16,624 bases of DNA, from the NCBI GenBank assembly GCA_003233075.1, contig QIKQ01000292.1:1-16624 (forward strand), in the 5' to 3' direction. This DNA is from Gammaproteobacteria bacterium (GTDB taxonomy: Bacteria > Pseudomonadota > Gammaproteobacteria > SZUA-21). This document shows positions 8,087 through 15,418 of this stretch, in pieces. Each line of letters starts with the position of its first letter. Within the stretch, counting starts at the first letter, position 1. Made by a program: the position numbers and the translations under genes. The notes beneath the pieces are model-generated. The model was not told where the DNA came from. It made no database searches and saw only the letters and a program-made list of their open reading frames with translations.

Positions 8087-8860
8087 TTAGCTGGATCCCA
8101 CACTTAAATAGAGCATTGCTTCTTTCGAAGTTGGAAACTCATTTTTTAATAATAAGCCCAAACTCGCTGCTCTACCATTATCCTTAAGCTTAGTTGCGAC
8201 TTGTATCGCAATCCACAAGCTGGATGATGTCCATTTACTATTTTCCGACCAACGTTCAATAAATACATTAGCCACAGAATAGCGCTTTTTGTCTAAATAG
8301 ATTTTTGCCAAGTTATACAATGGCGGTGGAAACCGCGAATTGATACTAATTGCTTGACGAAAATAGAATTCTGCTTTTTCCTTGTCCCGCGCGCCTAATA
8401 AACTAATGCCTGCATTTGTATAGGCTAACTCGCGCGCGCCATACAATGGATTCTTAGCGGCTTTTAGAAAAGCCTGTTCCGCTAGTCTGTATTGCTGCTT
8501 CCTCAGCAAAAACACTCCATAATTATTCTGCAAAAGTGAGTCCCGTGGTGCAAGACTAACTGCTATGTTAAAGTGCTTACCTGCGAGTTTATCGTCCCCA
8601 AGCGTTTGATGCAAGATCGCAATCCACTTATGTGCGTCTGAATTTCTAGCATTCTGACTTAACGACTTGTTACATTTGCCCATAGCTCGAGCATATTTCT
8701 TTTTGCTAATATAGGCTCTACACAGCTGGGCATTTAAGCTTGAAGGACTATTTGCTCTTATTTTTGTAGCCCCACTATTTTTAGTGTTCGTGTTTTGCTG
8801 ACATCCTAGCACAAAACTGCTTAGAATAGCGGCAGTGACCCACATATTTATGCATTTCAT
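8087..8860 (-). CDS. pilF: Type IV pilus biogenesis lipoprotein PilF (PilW)
   Basis: PilF/PilW is the outer-membrane lipoprotein (pilotin) that helps the PilQ secretin assemble for type IV pili. Residues 1-19 are a lipoprotein signal peptide with lipobox VLGC and Cys20 as the lipidated residue. Tetratricopeptide repeats follow over about 42-230, for example DAHKWIAILHQTLGDDKLAGKHF and NNYGVFLLRKQQYRLAEQAF-type units. The length of 257 residues is normal for the family. It lies between rlmN (36-base gap) and rodZ (16-base gap), its usual place in gammaproteobacteria. No other pilus genes are in this window. Confidence 0.92.
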   Translation of the reverse strand: MKCINMWVTAAILSSFVLGCQQNTNTKNSGATKIRANSPSSLNAQLCRAYISKKKYARAMGKCNKSLSQNARNSDAHKWIAILHQTLGDDKLAGKHFNIAVSLAPRDSLLQNNYGVFLLRKQQYRLAEQAFLKAAKNPLYGARELAYTNAGISLLGARDKEKAEFYFRQAISINSRFPPPLYNLAKIYLDKKRYSVANVFIERWSENSKWTSSSLWIAIQVATKLKDNGRAASLGLLLKNEFPTSKEAMLYLSVGSS

Positions 8861-8896
8861 TGCGATGATCCATTAGTATTCGGTGAATTACTAAAC

Positions 8897-10060
8897 TTAT
8901 GATTCCGATCGTGGAGCTACTTTAGGTACCGACAGACGTTGTTGTCGACGTGTTCTGTCTGTAAATTCGCCGACTAATTGACCACATGCAGCGTCAATAT
9001 CTTCTCCCCGAGTCTTGCGAATAATGGTGGGATAACCCGCATTAATTAGAATCGAGCGAAATCTCTCCATAGAAGCAGTACTTGAGCATTCGTACTCAGT
9101 TCCCGGGAACTGATTAAAAGGAATTAAGTTTATCTTCGATGGTATTCCTTTCAAGAGCTGTGCCAGCTCATGGGCCTGCTCTTCTAAGTCATTAACACCT
9201 TTTAACATGACGTATTCCCATGTAATTTTTCGGTGCGGCTTTGATTCTATATAATGTCGACAGGCAGGAAGCAAGTCTTCTATTTTATATTTTTTATTTA
9301 AAGGCACAATGCGACTGCGTAATTCATTATTTGGCGCGTGCAATGATACCGCTAAGCTAACATCGGTGGTTTCCGATAATTTGTAAATTGCGGGCACCAT
9401 ACCTGCCGTGCTTAACGTGACTCGACGCTTAGACAGACCAAAGGCATTATCATCTAGCATGAGTTCTATCGCTTTCATGACATTATCGAAATTAATCAAG
9501 GGTTCGCCCATTCCCATGAGAACGATATTGGTTATCTTTTTTGCGCCACGGCTCTTCGGTATGCCTAAGCGAATAACGGCAAATAAAATTTGGCCAATAA
9601 TTTCCTCAACAGCAAGATTGCGATTAAATCCCTGGGTTGCAGTCGAGCAAAATCGGCAATTAAGAGTACAACCAACTTGACTTGATATGCAGAGAGTACC
9701 TCTTTCTGTTTCGGGAATAAAAACGGTTTCAATACTGTTGCCACATTTAAGCTTGAGTAGCCACTTGACAGTTCCGTCTTTGGAGGGATGCTCCGAAATA
9801 AGCTCTGGCAATTCCAAGCTTGCATTTTCGGTCAGTGTTTGTCTTAAATTTTTACTGATATTCAGCATTTCGTTAAAATCACGAACACCGTGATGATAAA
9901 TCCATTTTAATAGTTGAACCGCACGAAACGGCTTCTCACCCAAGGTGACAAGGTAGTCTGCCATGTCCTGCGGAGCCAGACTTAACAAATTAACTTTTGT
10001 CGAAGCCTGATTCGATTGCTGGCTTGATGCAGGCATTGATGTATCGCTCGATTGGCTCAT
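8897..10060 (-). CDS. rlmN: Dual-specificity RNA methyltransferase RlmN
   Basis: RlmN is a radical-SAM enzyme that methylates C2 of adenine 2503 in 23S rRNA and A37 of certain tRNAs. The CxxxCxxC cluster motif is seen at Cys131, Cys135 and Cys138 (GCTLNCRFC). The two residues needed for the methyl transfer mechanism are present as Cys124 (GTLCISSQ) and Cys359 (DAACGQL). MGMGEPL (182-188) matches the SAM-binding GEP motif. The N-terminal domain with LGEKPFRA is family-typical. The first 20 residues are serine- and glutamine-rich and poorly conserved. The gene starts 33 bases after the ndk stop and is probably in its operon. Confidence 0.97.
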   Translation of the reverse strand: MSQSSDTSMPASSQQSNQASTKVNLLSLAPQDMADYLVTLGEKPFRAVQLLKWIYHHGVRDFNEMLNISKNLRQTLTENASLELPELISEHPSKDGTVKWLLKLKCGNSIETVFIPETERGTLCISSQVGCTLNCRFCSTATQGFNRNLAVEEIIGQILFAVIRLGIPKSRGAKKITNIVLMGMGEPLINFDNVMKAIELMLDDNAFGLSKRRVTLSTAGMVPAIYKLSETTDVSLAVSLHAPNNELRSRIVPLNKKYKIEDLLPACRHYIESKPHRKITWEYVMLKGVNDLEEQAHELAQLLKGIPSKINLIPFNQFPGTEYECSSTASMERFRSILINAGYPTIIRKTRGEDIDAACGQLVGEFTDRTRRQQRLSVPKVAPRSES

Positions 10061-10093
10061 CTGAATTTCACTTAGTCGAATTAAAGATATTAC

Positions 10094-10525
10094 TTATCGT
10101 GTACGAGGACAAAGTTCGTTGTCAGTAAAAAAGAATGCGATTTCTTCTTTTGCCGTTTCTGGCGCATCAGAACCATGCACTGCATTTTCATCAACCGTTT
10201 TTGCAAAATCGGCGCGAATTGTGCCTGGTGCAGCCTCTGCTGGATTCGTTGCACCCATTAGCTCACGATTTTTGCTAATGGCATTTTCACCTTCAAGCAC
10301 TTGCACGATCACGGGACCGGAAATCATGAATTCAACTAGGTCCTTATAAAACGGACGTTCTTTGTGAACCGCATAAAAGCCACCCGCTTTAGCTTCATCC
10401 AAATGTAGCATTTTAGATGCAACCACTTTTAAACCGCCTTTTTCAAACCGAGAAACTATTTCGCCAACAACATTTTTTGCGACTGCATCTGGTTTAATAA
10501 TAGAAAATGTTCTTTCAATTGCCAT
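10094..10525 (-). CDS. ndk: Nucleoside diphosphate kinase
   Basis: Ndk transfers the gamma phosphate from ATP to nucleoside diphosphates through a phosphohistidine, balancing NTP and dNTP pools. The active-site His117 lies in the family signature NAVHGSDAPE. The N-terminal ERTFSIIKPDAV and the GGF, RPFY and GATNPAEAAPGTIR motifs are all present. The length is 143 residues, identical to E. coli. A clear GGAG ribosome binding site lies about nine bases before the ATG, and a good promoter candidate lies at 10612-10640. It heads the run ndk-rlmN-pilF-rodZ. Confidence 0.98.
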   Translation of the reverse strand: MAIERTFSIIKPDAVAKNVVGEIVSRFEKGGLKVVASKMLHLDEAKAGGFYAVHKERPFYKDLVEFMISGPVIVQVLEGENAISKNRELMGATNPAEAAPGTIRADFAKTVDENAVHGSDAPETAKEEIAFFFTDNELCPRTR

Positions 10526-10611
10526 GTAGAAACTCCACTTTTAAATAATAATTACTTAAAACCACTAAAAAACGTTTACTTGCACGTTTTAAAACCTAAA
10601 TTTTGGGGCCC

Positions 10612-10640
10612 ATTGTAACTGTCTGCTTGAGCACAAGCAA
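10612..10640 (-). promoter_or_regulatory. Candidate promoter of ndk-rlmN-pilF-rodZ
   Basis: Read on the minus strand, TTGCTT (10635-10640) and TACAAT (10612-10617) stand 17 bases apart and match the sigma-70 -35 and -10 consensus in five and four-to-five positions. The spacer contains the short palindrome GCTTG-TGCT-CAAGC overlapping the -35 box, which could be an operator. The leader to the ndk ATG would be about 80 bases. Confidence 0.45.
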
Positions 10641-10798
10641 TTGAATAAAGTTAGGAAAACTGGCTTAGAAAGACATTATTTAAAGTAACAAAGCATAAGG
10701 AATCACGATTCTGTACACCGCACAACTATTTAATCGTTACGTAGTTTTGAGCAGTCGAATTGAAAATTGCACTCTTTTCTACACACGATCTAACCCGC

Positions 10799-12319
10799 CT
10801 ATTTCACTTTAGAGGTCTTATTATTGATCGGTTTTGTTATTCGAGTTACTTTATCTCTAATTGGTGATTTAAAGCCTACTGATGATACGGCAATAGTGCT
10901 CACCAAATAATTTCCTGCAGATGCACTGAACTTCATTTTTTTTGAACATTTTATTGGTCTCACAATGATTTTGTTCAGCCATTTACCGTTTTGAGTTTTG
11001 ATTTTATTCTTCTCAATTTTAGAATGTCGATCTGAAAATATCTCACCGTTTTGATATCCAAGTACGCCTATAGTACTAGCGCATAAATGTACCTTACCGT
11101 CTTCTATTTCCATAAATGGAATTTGGCTACGATTAACAATAGCGCCACCATTTTTAACAATCAATTTTTTAATTGAACCGCGACTTAATACAAACTTACC
11201 ACCACGCTCAAGTTGAACAATATCATTAGTATCACTAAAAAATATCGCCAATGTTGCTCCATTCTTAACAACGTATTTGAATTTTTCATTTCGAGAATCA
11301 ATCCGACTTATTTTTTTATAGCCATCAACTACAACTTTTTTATAATCTGACTCCTTAAGCGCAATTTTTTTATTAGATATTTTTTTTGAATTCAACTTTT
11401 TATGCTTAGCTAACACTTCAGCCAATTTCTTCTCGGCCAATTTCTTCTCGACCAATTGCTTCTCGGCCAATTGCTTCTCAGCCAATTTCTTCTCGGCCAA
11501 TTGCTTCTCAGCCAATTGCTTCTCGGCCAACTTCTTCTCAGCCAATTTCTTCTCGGCCAATATCTTCTCGGCCAATATCTTCTCGGCCAATATCTTCTCA
11601 GCCAATCGCTTCTCAGCCAATCGCTTCTCGGCCAATCGCTTCTCGGCCAATATCTTCTCAGCCAATTGCTTCTCAGCCAATTTCGTCTCAGCCAATTTCG
11701 TCTCAGCCAATTGCTTCTCAGCCAATTGCTTCTCGGCCAATTTCTTCTCGGCCAATTTCTTCTTAGCCAATTTCGTCTTAGCCAATTTCGTCTTAGCCAA
11801 TTTCGTCTCGATTAACATTTTATTTTTTCTGAGGGTTTTTGCGGGAGTTCTTTTTTTAATTATTCTAATATCGGCAAGGATTTCTTTATTGCCAATTATT
11901 CTTCCTTTTCGTTTCGTAATTTGAGTAATCGCACCGCCTCTAATTCGAAGCGTGCCATGATGATGATCGATGTAATCAATGATTCCACCAGTAATGGTTA
12001 GTCTACCCCAATAATTTTCAATACTATTGGCAAATCCACCTAACATAGTAATTCTTCCACCACTATTGATAATTCTTCCATCGTCACATTTATAATTTAA
12101 TATTCCACCTTTTTTAACTTGCACAACTGTATTCGAGCATAAACCAGACAAGTATAAGACCCCTCGCGCTAATACAATATACTTTGTACCTTTGTTTTTT
12201 AGTGACACTTCTATTGAAGTGTTTGTGCGAATTTCTATAGTATGCGCAACTAGACTTGCCGGAACTATAGTAAGAACTAGAAAAAAGAAATAATTATTTG
12301 AAAAAAATTGTTTAGTCAT
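10799..12319 (-). CDS. Secreted repeat protein: beta-solenoid, K-x-L-A-E rod, beta domain
   Basis: No family is recognised. Residues 1-25 form a signal peptide (hydrophobic core YFFFLVLTIVPASLVA). The N-terminal domain has three exact 17-residue units at 88-104, 105-121 and 122-138, each beginning G-[RT]-[IL] with a GG at positions 7-8 (GRLTITGG, GTLRIRGG), as in beta-solenoids. Residues 172-301 are 26 unbroken pentapeptides, consensus K-x-L-A-E with x being K, Q, I or R; the first three end in K. A Lys(i)-Glu(i+4) pairing within each unit favours a long single helix, somewhat like the TolA rod. A second glycine-rich beta region (about 345-440) and a very basic tail follow. There are four cysteines outside the rod. 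The predicted location is periplasm or surface. A G-rich tract ending about 11 bases before the ATG may serve as ribosome binding site. The gene occupies the place of the isc core genes. Confidence 0.8.
   Translation of the reverse strand: MTKQFFSNNYFFFLVLTIVPASLVAHTIEIRTNTSIEVSLKNKGTKYIVLARGVLYLSGLCSNTVVQVKKGGILNYKCDDGRIINSGGRITMLGGFANSIENYWGRLTITGGIIDYIDHHHGTLRIRGGAITQITKRKGRIIGNKEILADIRIIKKRTPAKTLRKNKMLIETKLAKTKLAKTKLAKKKLAEKKLAEKQLAEKQLAETKLAETKLAEKQLAEKILAEKRLAEKRLAEKRLAEKILAEKILAEKILAEKKLAEKKLAEKQLAEKQLAEKKLAEKQLAEKQLVEKKLAEKKLAEVLAKHKKLNSKKISNKKIALKESDYKKVVVDGYKKISRIDSRNEKFKYVVKNGATLAIFFSDTNDIVQLERGGKFVLSRGSIKKLIVKNGGAIVNRSQIPFMEIEDGKVHLCASTIGVLGYQNGEIFSDRHSKIEKNKIKTQNGKWLNKIIVRPIKCSKKMKFSASAGNYLVSTIAVSSVGFKSPIRDKVTRITKPINNKTSKVK
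11417..11806. repeat. 15-bp tandem repeat array, 26 copies
   Basis: The plus-strand unit is close to TTCTCGGCCAATTGC, repeated 26 times in exact 15-base steps with no frame-breaking indel. Variation is concentrated in one codon (K, Q, I or R at position 2 of the pentapeptide) and in a synonymous GCC/GCT alanine codon. The order KK-KK-KQ-KQ appears at units 4-7 and again at 18-21, pointing to duplication of multi-unit blocks. The array is a probable site of copy-number change by slippage or recombination. Confidence 0.95.
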
Positions 12320-12344
12320 TTGGCTTCATCCCCCCGACTTAAAT

Positions 12345-12384
12345 TTTCAATGCTTCTCTATTGTAATATCGTACTACATTGAAA
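12345..12384. repeat. 8-bp inverted repeat in the leader of the repeat-protein gene
   Basis: TTTCAATG (12345-12352) and CATTGAAA (12377-12384) are exact reverse complements 24 bases apart. Each also has a C-run nearby on the plus strand. The structure lies 26 to 65 bases upstream of the repeat-protein ATG and might shape its leader RNA. The rest of the 12320-12519 gap holds no other clear signal; a weak TTGCCG/TATGCT pair further upstream could be the promoter. Confidence 0.25.
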
Positions 12385-12519
12385 TCCCCCTAAAACAGTG
12401 ACTTAGAACAAAACGGATTAGCTGAGAATAACGTAGATTAGCATATATCTGGATAAAATATCGGCAATATATAAATTAATAGACTCGATTTTCTTTTTTT
12501 TCGCGAGAGCTAGCGATAT

Positions 12520-13632
12520 TTATTTGCAACTAAGAATTGCGTTCAAAGCCAAAACAAACGCGTCTATATCAGACTCAGTATTATCCTTGCCTAAGCTAAT
12601 CCGGGTCGCACTTCGAGCAAGCGCTTCATCTGCTTGCATGGCGACAAGCACATGGCTGGGTTCAGTGTGACCGCTTGAACAAGCCGAACCACTGGATACT
12701 GCGAAACCTTTCTTATCTAATTGCAGTAATAATGCTTCGCCGTCAATGCCGGCGTAAGCCATTAAAACTGTGTTTGCAACACGAGTGACTTGATCTGAAA
12801 AAATACTGAGACCGGGTATTGCCAGTAATTGTTTTTCTAAATAAATTTTTAATGCTTCTAATTTTTCTGTCCTTGCCGCCAACTCGCTAATGGCCAACTC
12901 TGCCGCGACTCCAAAACCGACAATGGCTGCTAAGTTTTCCGTGCCGGATCTCAAACCTTTTTCATGACCGCCGCCACACAACATAGGTTCGACTTCAATT
13001 GCCTTATCAATGATAAGAGCACCGATTCCTTTTGGGCCGTAAATTTTATGCGATGACAATGTTAATAGATGCACACCTGACTCTTTAAAATTAACCGGGA
13101 TTTTTCCCGCCGCCTGAACTGCATCAGTATGCATAATGGCACCTTGGTCTCTGGTCCATTGACTAATGGGTCGAATATCTTGAACGACACCCGTTTCATT
13201 ATTGGCGATCATCACAGAGACAAAACGAACATCATCATTGAGCGACTCTAATTGAACCAAATCAATACAACCCGACTGATCAACACCAAGTTCCTGATGC
13301 TGCCAAGTTCTTTTTGTCATTTCCTGCGCAACTTGCCTAACCGATGCATGCTCAATCGCGCTGGTGACTATTGTTCCTGGCGTCTCGTATGCCAGACAAC
13401 CTTTGATCGCTAAATTATTTGCTTCAGTTCCACCACTGGTAAAGATAAGCTGGCTGGGGTGTGCAGCAACGAGCGCGGCTACTTGTTCACGAGCAGTTTC
13501 AATTCCGGCGCGAGATTGGCGTCCATATTGATGAACACTGCTTGGGTTGCCATAGTGTTGAGTTAAATAAGGTAACATTGCCTCAAGAACTCGAGGATCA
13601 ATCGGTGTGCTTGCATTGTAATCTAAATACAC
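12520..13632 (-). CDS. Cysteine desulfurase, short NifS/IscS-like
   Basis: This PLP-dependent class V aminotransferase family enzyme removes sulfur from cysteine as an enzyme-bound persulfide for Fe-S cluster or thio-cofactor assembly. Visible residues are the N-terminal YLDYNASTP, TSGGTEANN (65-73), His95 in IEHAS (stacks on PLP), Asp170 in HTDA, the PLP lysine Lys196 in SSHKIYGPKG, Arg228-Ser229-Gly230-Thr231, and the catalytic Cys318 in SGSACSSG. At 370 residues it is shorter than classical IscS (about 404) and nearer the NifS-like paralogues sometimes found beside iscR. The start is GTG at 13632, matching the family N-terminus; the nearest in-frame stop is a TGA nine codons upstream. It lies 163 bases after the hydrolase gene. 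No iscU scaffold gene accompanies it. Confidence 0.93.
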   Translation of the reverse strand: MYLDYNASTPIDPRVLEAMLPYLTQHYGNPSSVHQYGRQSRAGIETAREQVAALVAAHPSQLIFTSGGTEANNLAIKGCLAYETPGTIVTSAIEHASVRQVAQEMTKRTWQHQELGVDQSGCIDLVQLESLNDDVRFVSVMIANNETGVVQDIRPISQWTRDQGAIMHTDAVQAAGKIPVNFKESGVHLLTLSSHKIYGPKGIGALIIDKAIEVEPMLCGGGHEKGLRSGTENLAAIVGFGVAAELAISELAARTEKLEALKIYLEKQLLAIPGLSIFSDQVTRVANTVLMAYAGIDGEALLLQLDKKGFAVSSGSACSSGHTEPSHVLVAMQADEALARSATRISLGKDNTESDIDAFVLALNAILSCK

Positions 13633-13795
13633 TTTAATTATCCAATATTGAATGCGTCATTCACTTTACCCCAACATTTTATGCAACGATGGAGTTTATT
13701 CTTCTAAAGGAGCTACTGAAATATTAAATAATTCAGCGCCTGCCAAAACCAACACACTTTCGTATCTACCCCGATTCTAACACTCAGCTACTTAG

Positions 13796-14644
13796 CTACT
13801 CATCTACCAATTGTTCTACCCATTCAATTATTGGATTAATTGTGGCTGACATCATACTGACATGCCCACCACGAACAGTGATGTATTTATTACGTTTGTG
13901 TTTCTTTATGTTATTGAATATGGATTCGTAATTCATGCGCACTGACATCATATCATTTTTTCCGTCTATCCACATGACAGGAATGTTAATTTTCTTAACG
14001 ACATCATGGATACTTGGAAAGATTGCAGGATCGAAATAAGACAAATAGATTTCTGCACCGACTGTTACGCTAAAGCGCTTACCCTGATTCAAATCATGAA
14101 AGCGTTTTTTCTCCTTGCCCAATCCTTGTTTTTTCATTTTTCGAGCTGTTTGCACATCGATTGCTGTCGCCTCTTGAATAAAATGTGACGAGTGCAAAAC
14201 ATGCCCGGGAGCCTGCATAATGATTGCAGCAACTTCTTTGGCTGGTTTGTGAGCCGCTGCATACAGAAAGGCGATAGTCGCTCCCATACTGTGCCCGACT
14301 ATCACTACCTTTTTTCCTGATTTGGAAGCAATTTTAACCAACTCATCAATATGCAAAAAAGCATCAGTGAGAGTTGCTGTATATCCCGCCCATGGCATTT
14401 CTGGCGCATAGACCCAGTATCCTTTCTTTTTTAACCGTCTCGCGAGCGTGCGATTGCCTGAATGGCGTCTTCCACCCACTTTTCCATGTAGGGTGATAAA
14501 CACTATCGATTTATTGTCACGTTTTGCTTTTGGCTGAAAAACATCGACGGCGGCTTTATAGTTAGTAGAAGTGACTTTGATTGACTTAGCAAAAGATGGT
14601 AAACCGCAAATAACTAAAAGCAACAAACAATTAATTCTTAGCAT
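13796..14644 (-). CDS. Secreted alpha/beta hydrolase
   Basis: A predicted exported alpha/beta-hydrolase-fold protein of 282 residues. Residues 1-19 are a signal peptide (INCLLLLVICGLPSFA). The oxyanion region follows strand VFITLHG (48-54), the nucleophile elbow is GHSMG (117-121, Ser119), the probable acid is Asp231 in DGKND, and the base is His261 in GGH. A lid-like lysine-rich insertion covers about 165-190. The fold points to an esterase, lipase or peptidase-like activity in the periplasm, but the substrate cannot be told. A good GAGG ribosome binding site precedes the ATG. It lies between iscR and the desulfurase, which is unusual, and a separate promoter is possible (14699-14727). Confidence 0.85.
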   Translation of the reverse strand: MLRINCLLLLVICGLPSFAKSIKVTSTNYKAAVDVFQPKAKRDNKSIVFITLHGKVGGRRHSGNRTLARRLKKKGYWVYAPEMPWAGYTATLTDAFLHIDELVKIASKSGKKVVIVGHSMGATIAFLYAAAHKPAKEVAAIIMQAPGHVLHSSHFIQEATAIDVQTARKMKKQGLGKEKKRFHDLNQGKRFSVTVGAEIYLSYFDPAIFPSIHDVVKKINIPVMWIDGKNDMMSVRMNYESIFNNIKKHKRNKYITVRGGHVSMMSATINPIIEWVEQLVDE

Positions 14645-14698
14645 TTGATCGCCTCAAGAAAATAAAATTGAATTATATTTTTTTTATGACCGGCTACC

Positions 14699-14727
14699 TT
14701 TATACACAATAGAGCATGTCTTCGCAA
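14699..14727 (-). promoter_or_regulatory. Candidate promoter of the hydrolase gene
   Basis: On the minus strand, TTGCGA (14722-14727) and TATAAA (14699-14704) stand 17 bases apart in the 146-base gap between iscR and the hydrolase gene. This suggests that the hydrolase and perhaps the desulfurase can be transcribed apart from iscR. Only the hexamer match and spacing support it. Confidence 0.3.
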
Positions 14728-14790
14728 ATAGACAATAACACCGGCTGTGAAATTCAATTCATGCGACAAACATTTGGCAATAGTTTCGTA

Positions 14791-15279
14791 CTAATTGATA
14801 TTGGTGGTAACAGCAGGAATTGTTTTTTTGGTTTGTTGCGCGGTATTTTCTTCTTGACGGCGAGCCACGTCTATTACATCTTTTTGCGCTGTTAATTTTC
14901 CAAGACTTATATCCGCCAAAAAGTCATAAATTTGAGAACTTAAGGATGCCCACAATTCATGCGTTAAACAACGCTCATCACCTTGGCAGTTCGCTAGTCC
15001 ATTACAGCGAGTCGCCGACACTGATTCATCCACTGCCGTAATAATATCTGCAACCGCGATATCGTATAAGTCACGACTTAAGGAATAACCTCCGCCTGGA
15101 CCTCGCGTACTTTTCACCAGCCCTTGGTGACGAAGTTTGGTAAAGAGTTGCTCTAAATAGGACAGCGAGATACCTTGACGTTCGGATATGTCAGCTAATG
15201 AGATCGGCCCTTGATCATAATGAAGAGCTAAATCCAACATCGCTGTGACGGCATATCTGCCTTTTGTGGTTAATCGCAT
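14791..15279 (-). CDS. iscR: Fe-S cluster-sensing regulator IscR
   Basis: IscR is an Rrf2-family winged-helix regulator that binds a [2Fe-2S] cluster and represses Fe-S biogenesis genes when clusters are plentiful. The N-terminus (MRLTTKGRYAVTAMLDLAL) and the recognition helix ISLSYLEQLF are nearly as in E. coli. All cluster ligands are in the E. coli positions: Cys92, Cys98, Cys104 and His107 (RCNGLANC...ERCLTH). The length is 162 residues. A good AGGA ribosome binding site precedes the ATG. An IscR-type operator overlaps its own promoter, implying autoregulation. The C-terminal 20 residues are polar and divergent. The next gene is a hydrolase, not iscS. Confidence 0.97.
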   Translation of the reverse strand: MRLTTKGRYAVTAMLDLALHYDQGPISLADISERQGISLSYLEQLFTKLRHQGLVKSTRGPGGGYSLSRDLYDIAVADIITAVDESVSATRCNGLANCQGDERCLTHELWASLSSQIYDFLADISLGKLTAQKDVIDVARRQEENTAQQTKKTIPAVTTNIN

Positions 15280-15363
15280 GTTTAATTCCTGAACTTTTCA
15301 CCTGAATCTATTTTTTATCTGAATCCTAATAGAGAGCCCTTGTGACTCTAATATTTGCATCAA

Positions 15364-15391
15364 ATTATACAATTCTGAGTAAATTAGTCAA
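15364..15391 (-). promoter_or_regulatory. iscR promoter
   Basis: On the minus strand, TTGACT (15386-15391) and a perfect TATAAT (15364-15369) stand 16 bases apart, just after the cysE stop. Transcription would start near 15357, giving a leader of roughly 78 bases to the iscR ATG. The -35 box is embedded in the IscR operator. Confidence 0.75.
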
Positions 15392-15395
15392 CTAT
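15372..15395 (-). promoter_or_regulatory. Type 1 IscR binding site
   Basis: Minus-strand sequence ATAGTTGACTAATT followed by TACTCAGAAT resembles the known type 1 IscR site, an imperfect palindrome with GACT and ACTC half-site cores separated by an AT-rich centre. It covers the -35 box and part of the spacer, the arrangement of autorepressed iscR promoters. Confidence 0.65.
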
Positions 15396-15399
15396 TTAT

Positions 15400-15415
15400 A
15401 TTGATTACTATCAAT
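15400..15415. repeat. Hairpin directly after cysE
   Basis: ATTGAT-TACT-ATCAAT is a perfect 6-bp stem with a 4-base loop starting four bases past the cysE stop codon. It is AT-rich and lacks a following U-tract, so it may be a weak 3-prime end structure or part of the upstream control of iscR. Confidence 0.3.
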
Positions 15416-15418
15416 AAC

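Noticed and set aside
9408..9893. Several 68-90 codon frames inside rlmN
   Set aside because: Shadows of the conserved rlmN gene, which carries its full radical-SAM motif set in the main frame.
11417..11806. CRISPR-like array, from the regular repeats
   Set aside because: Units are contiguous 15-mers with no spacers, are in frame in a coding gene, and no cas genes are present.
11456..11815. Plus-strand 119-codon frame rich in Leu, Gln, Ser and Gly
   Set aside because: It is the complement of the 15-bp tandem array, which stays open in several frames because its unit has no stop codon; it lacks flanking coding signals.
10799..12319. TolA, based on the Lys/Ala/Glu-rich rod
   Set aside because: TolA has an N-terminal membrane helix, not a signal peptide with a beta-solenoid domain, and a distinct C-terminal domain; no tol-pal genes are nearby.
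12495..12519. Terminator after the cysteine desulfurase gene
   Set aside because: The small GCGA/TCGC stem is followed by A residues, not U residues, in the direction of transcription.
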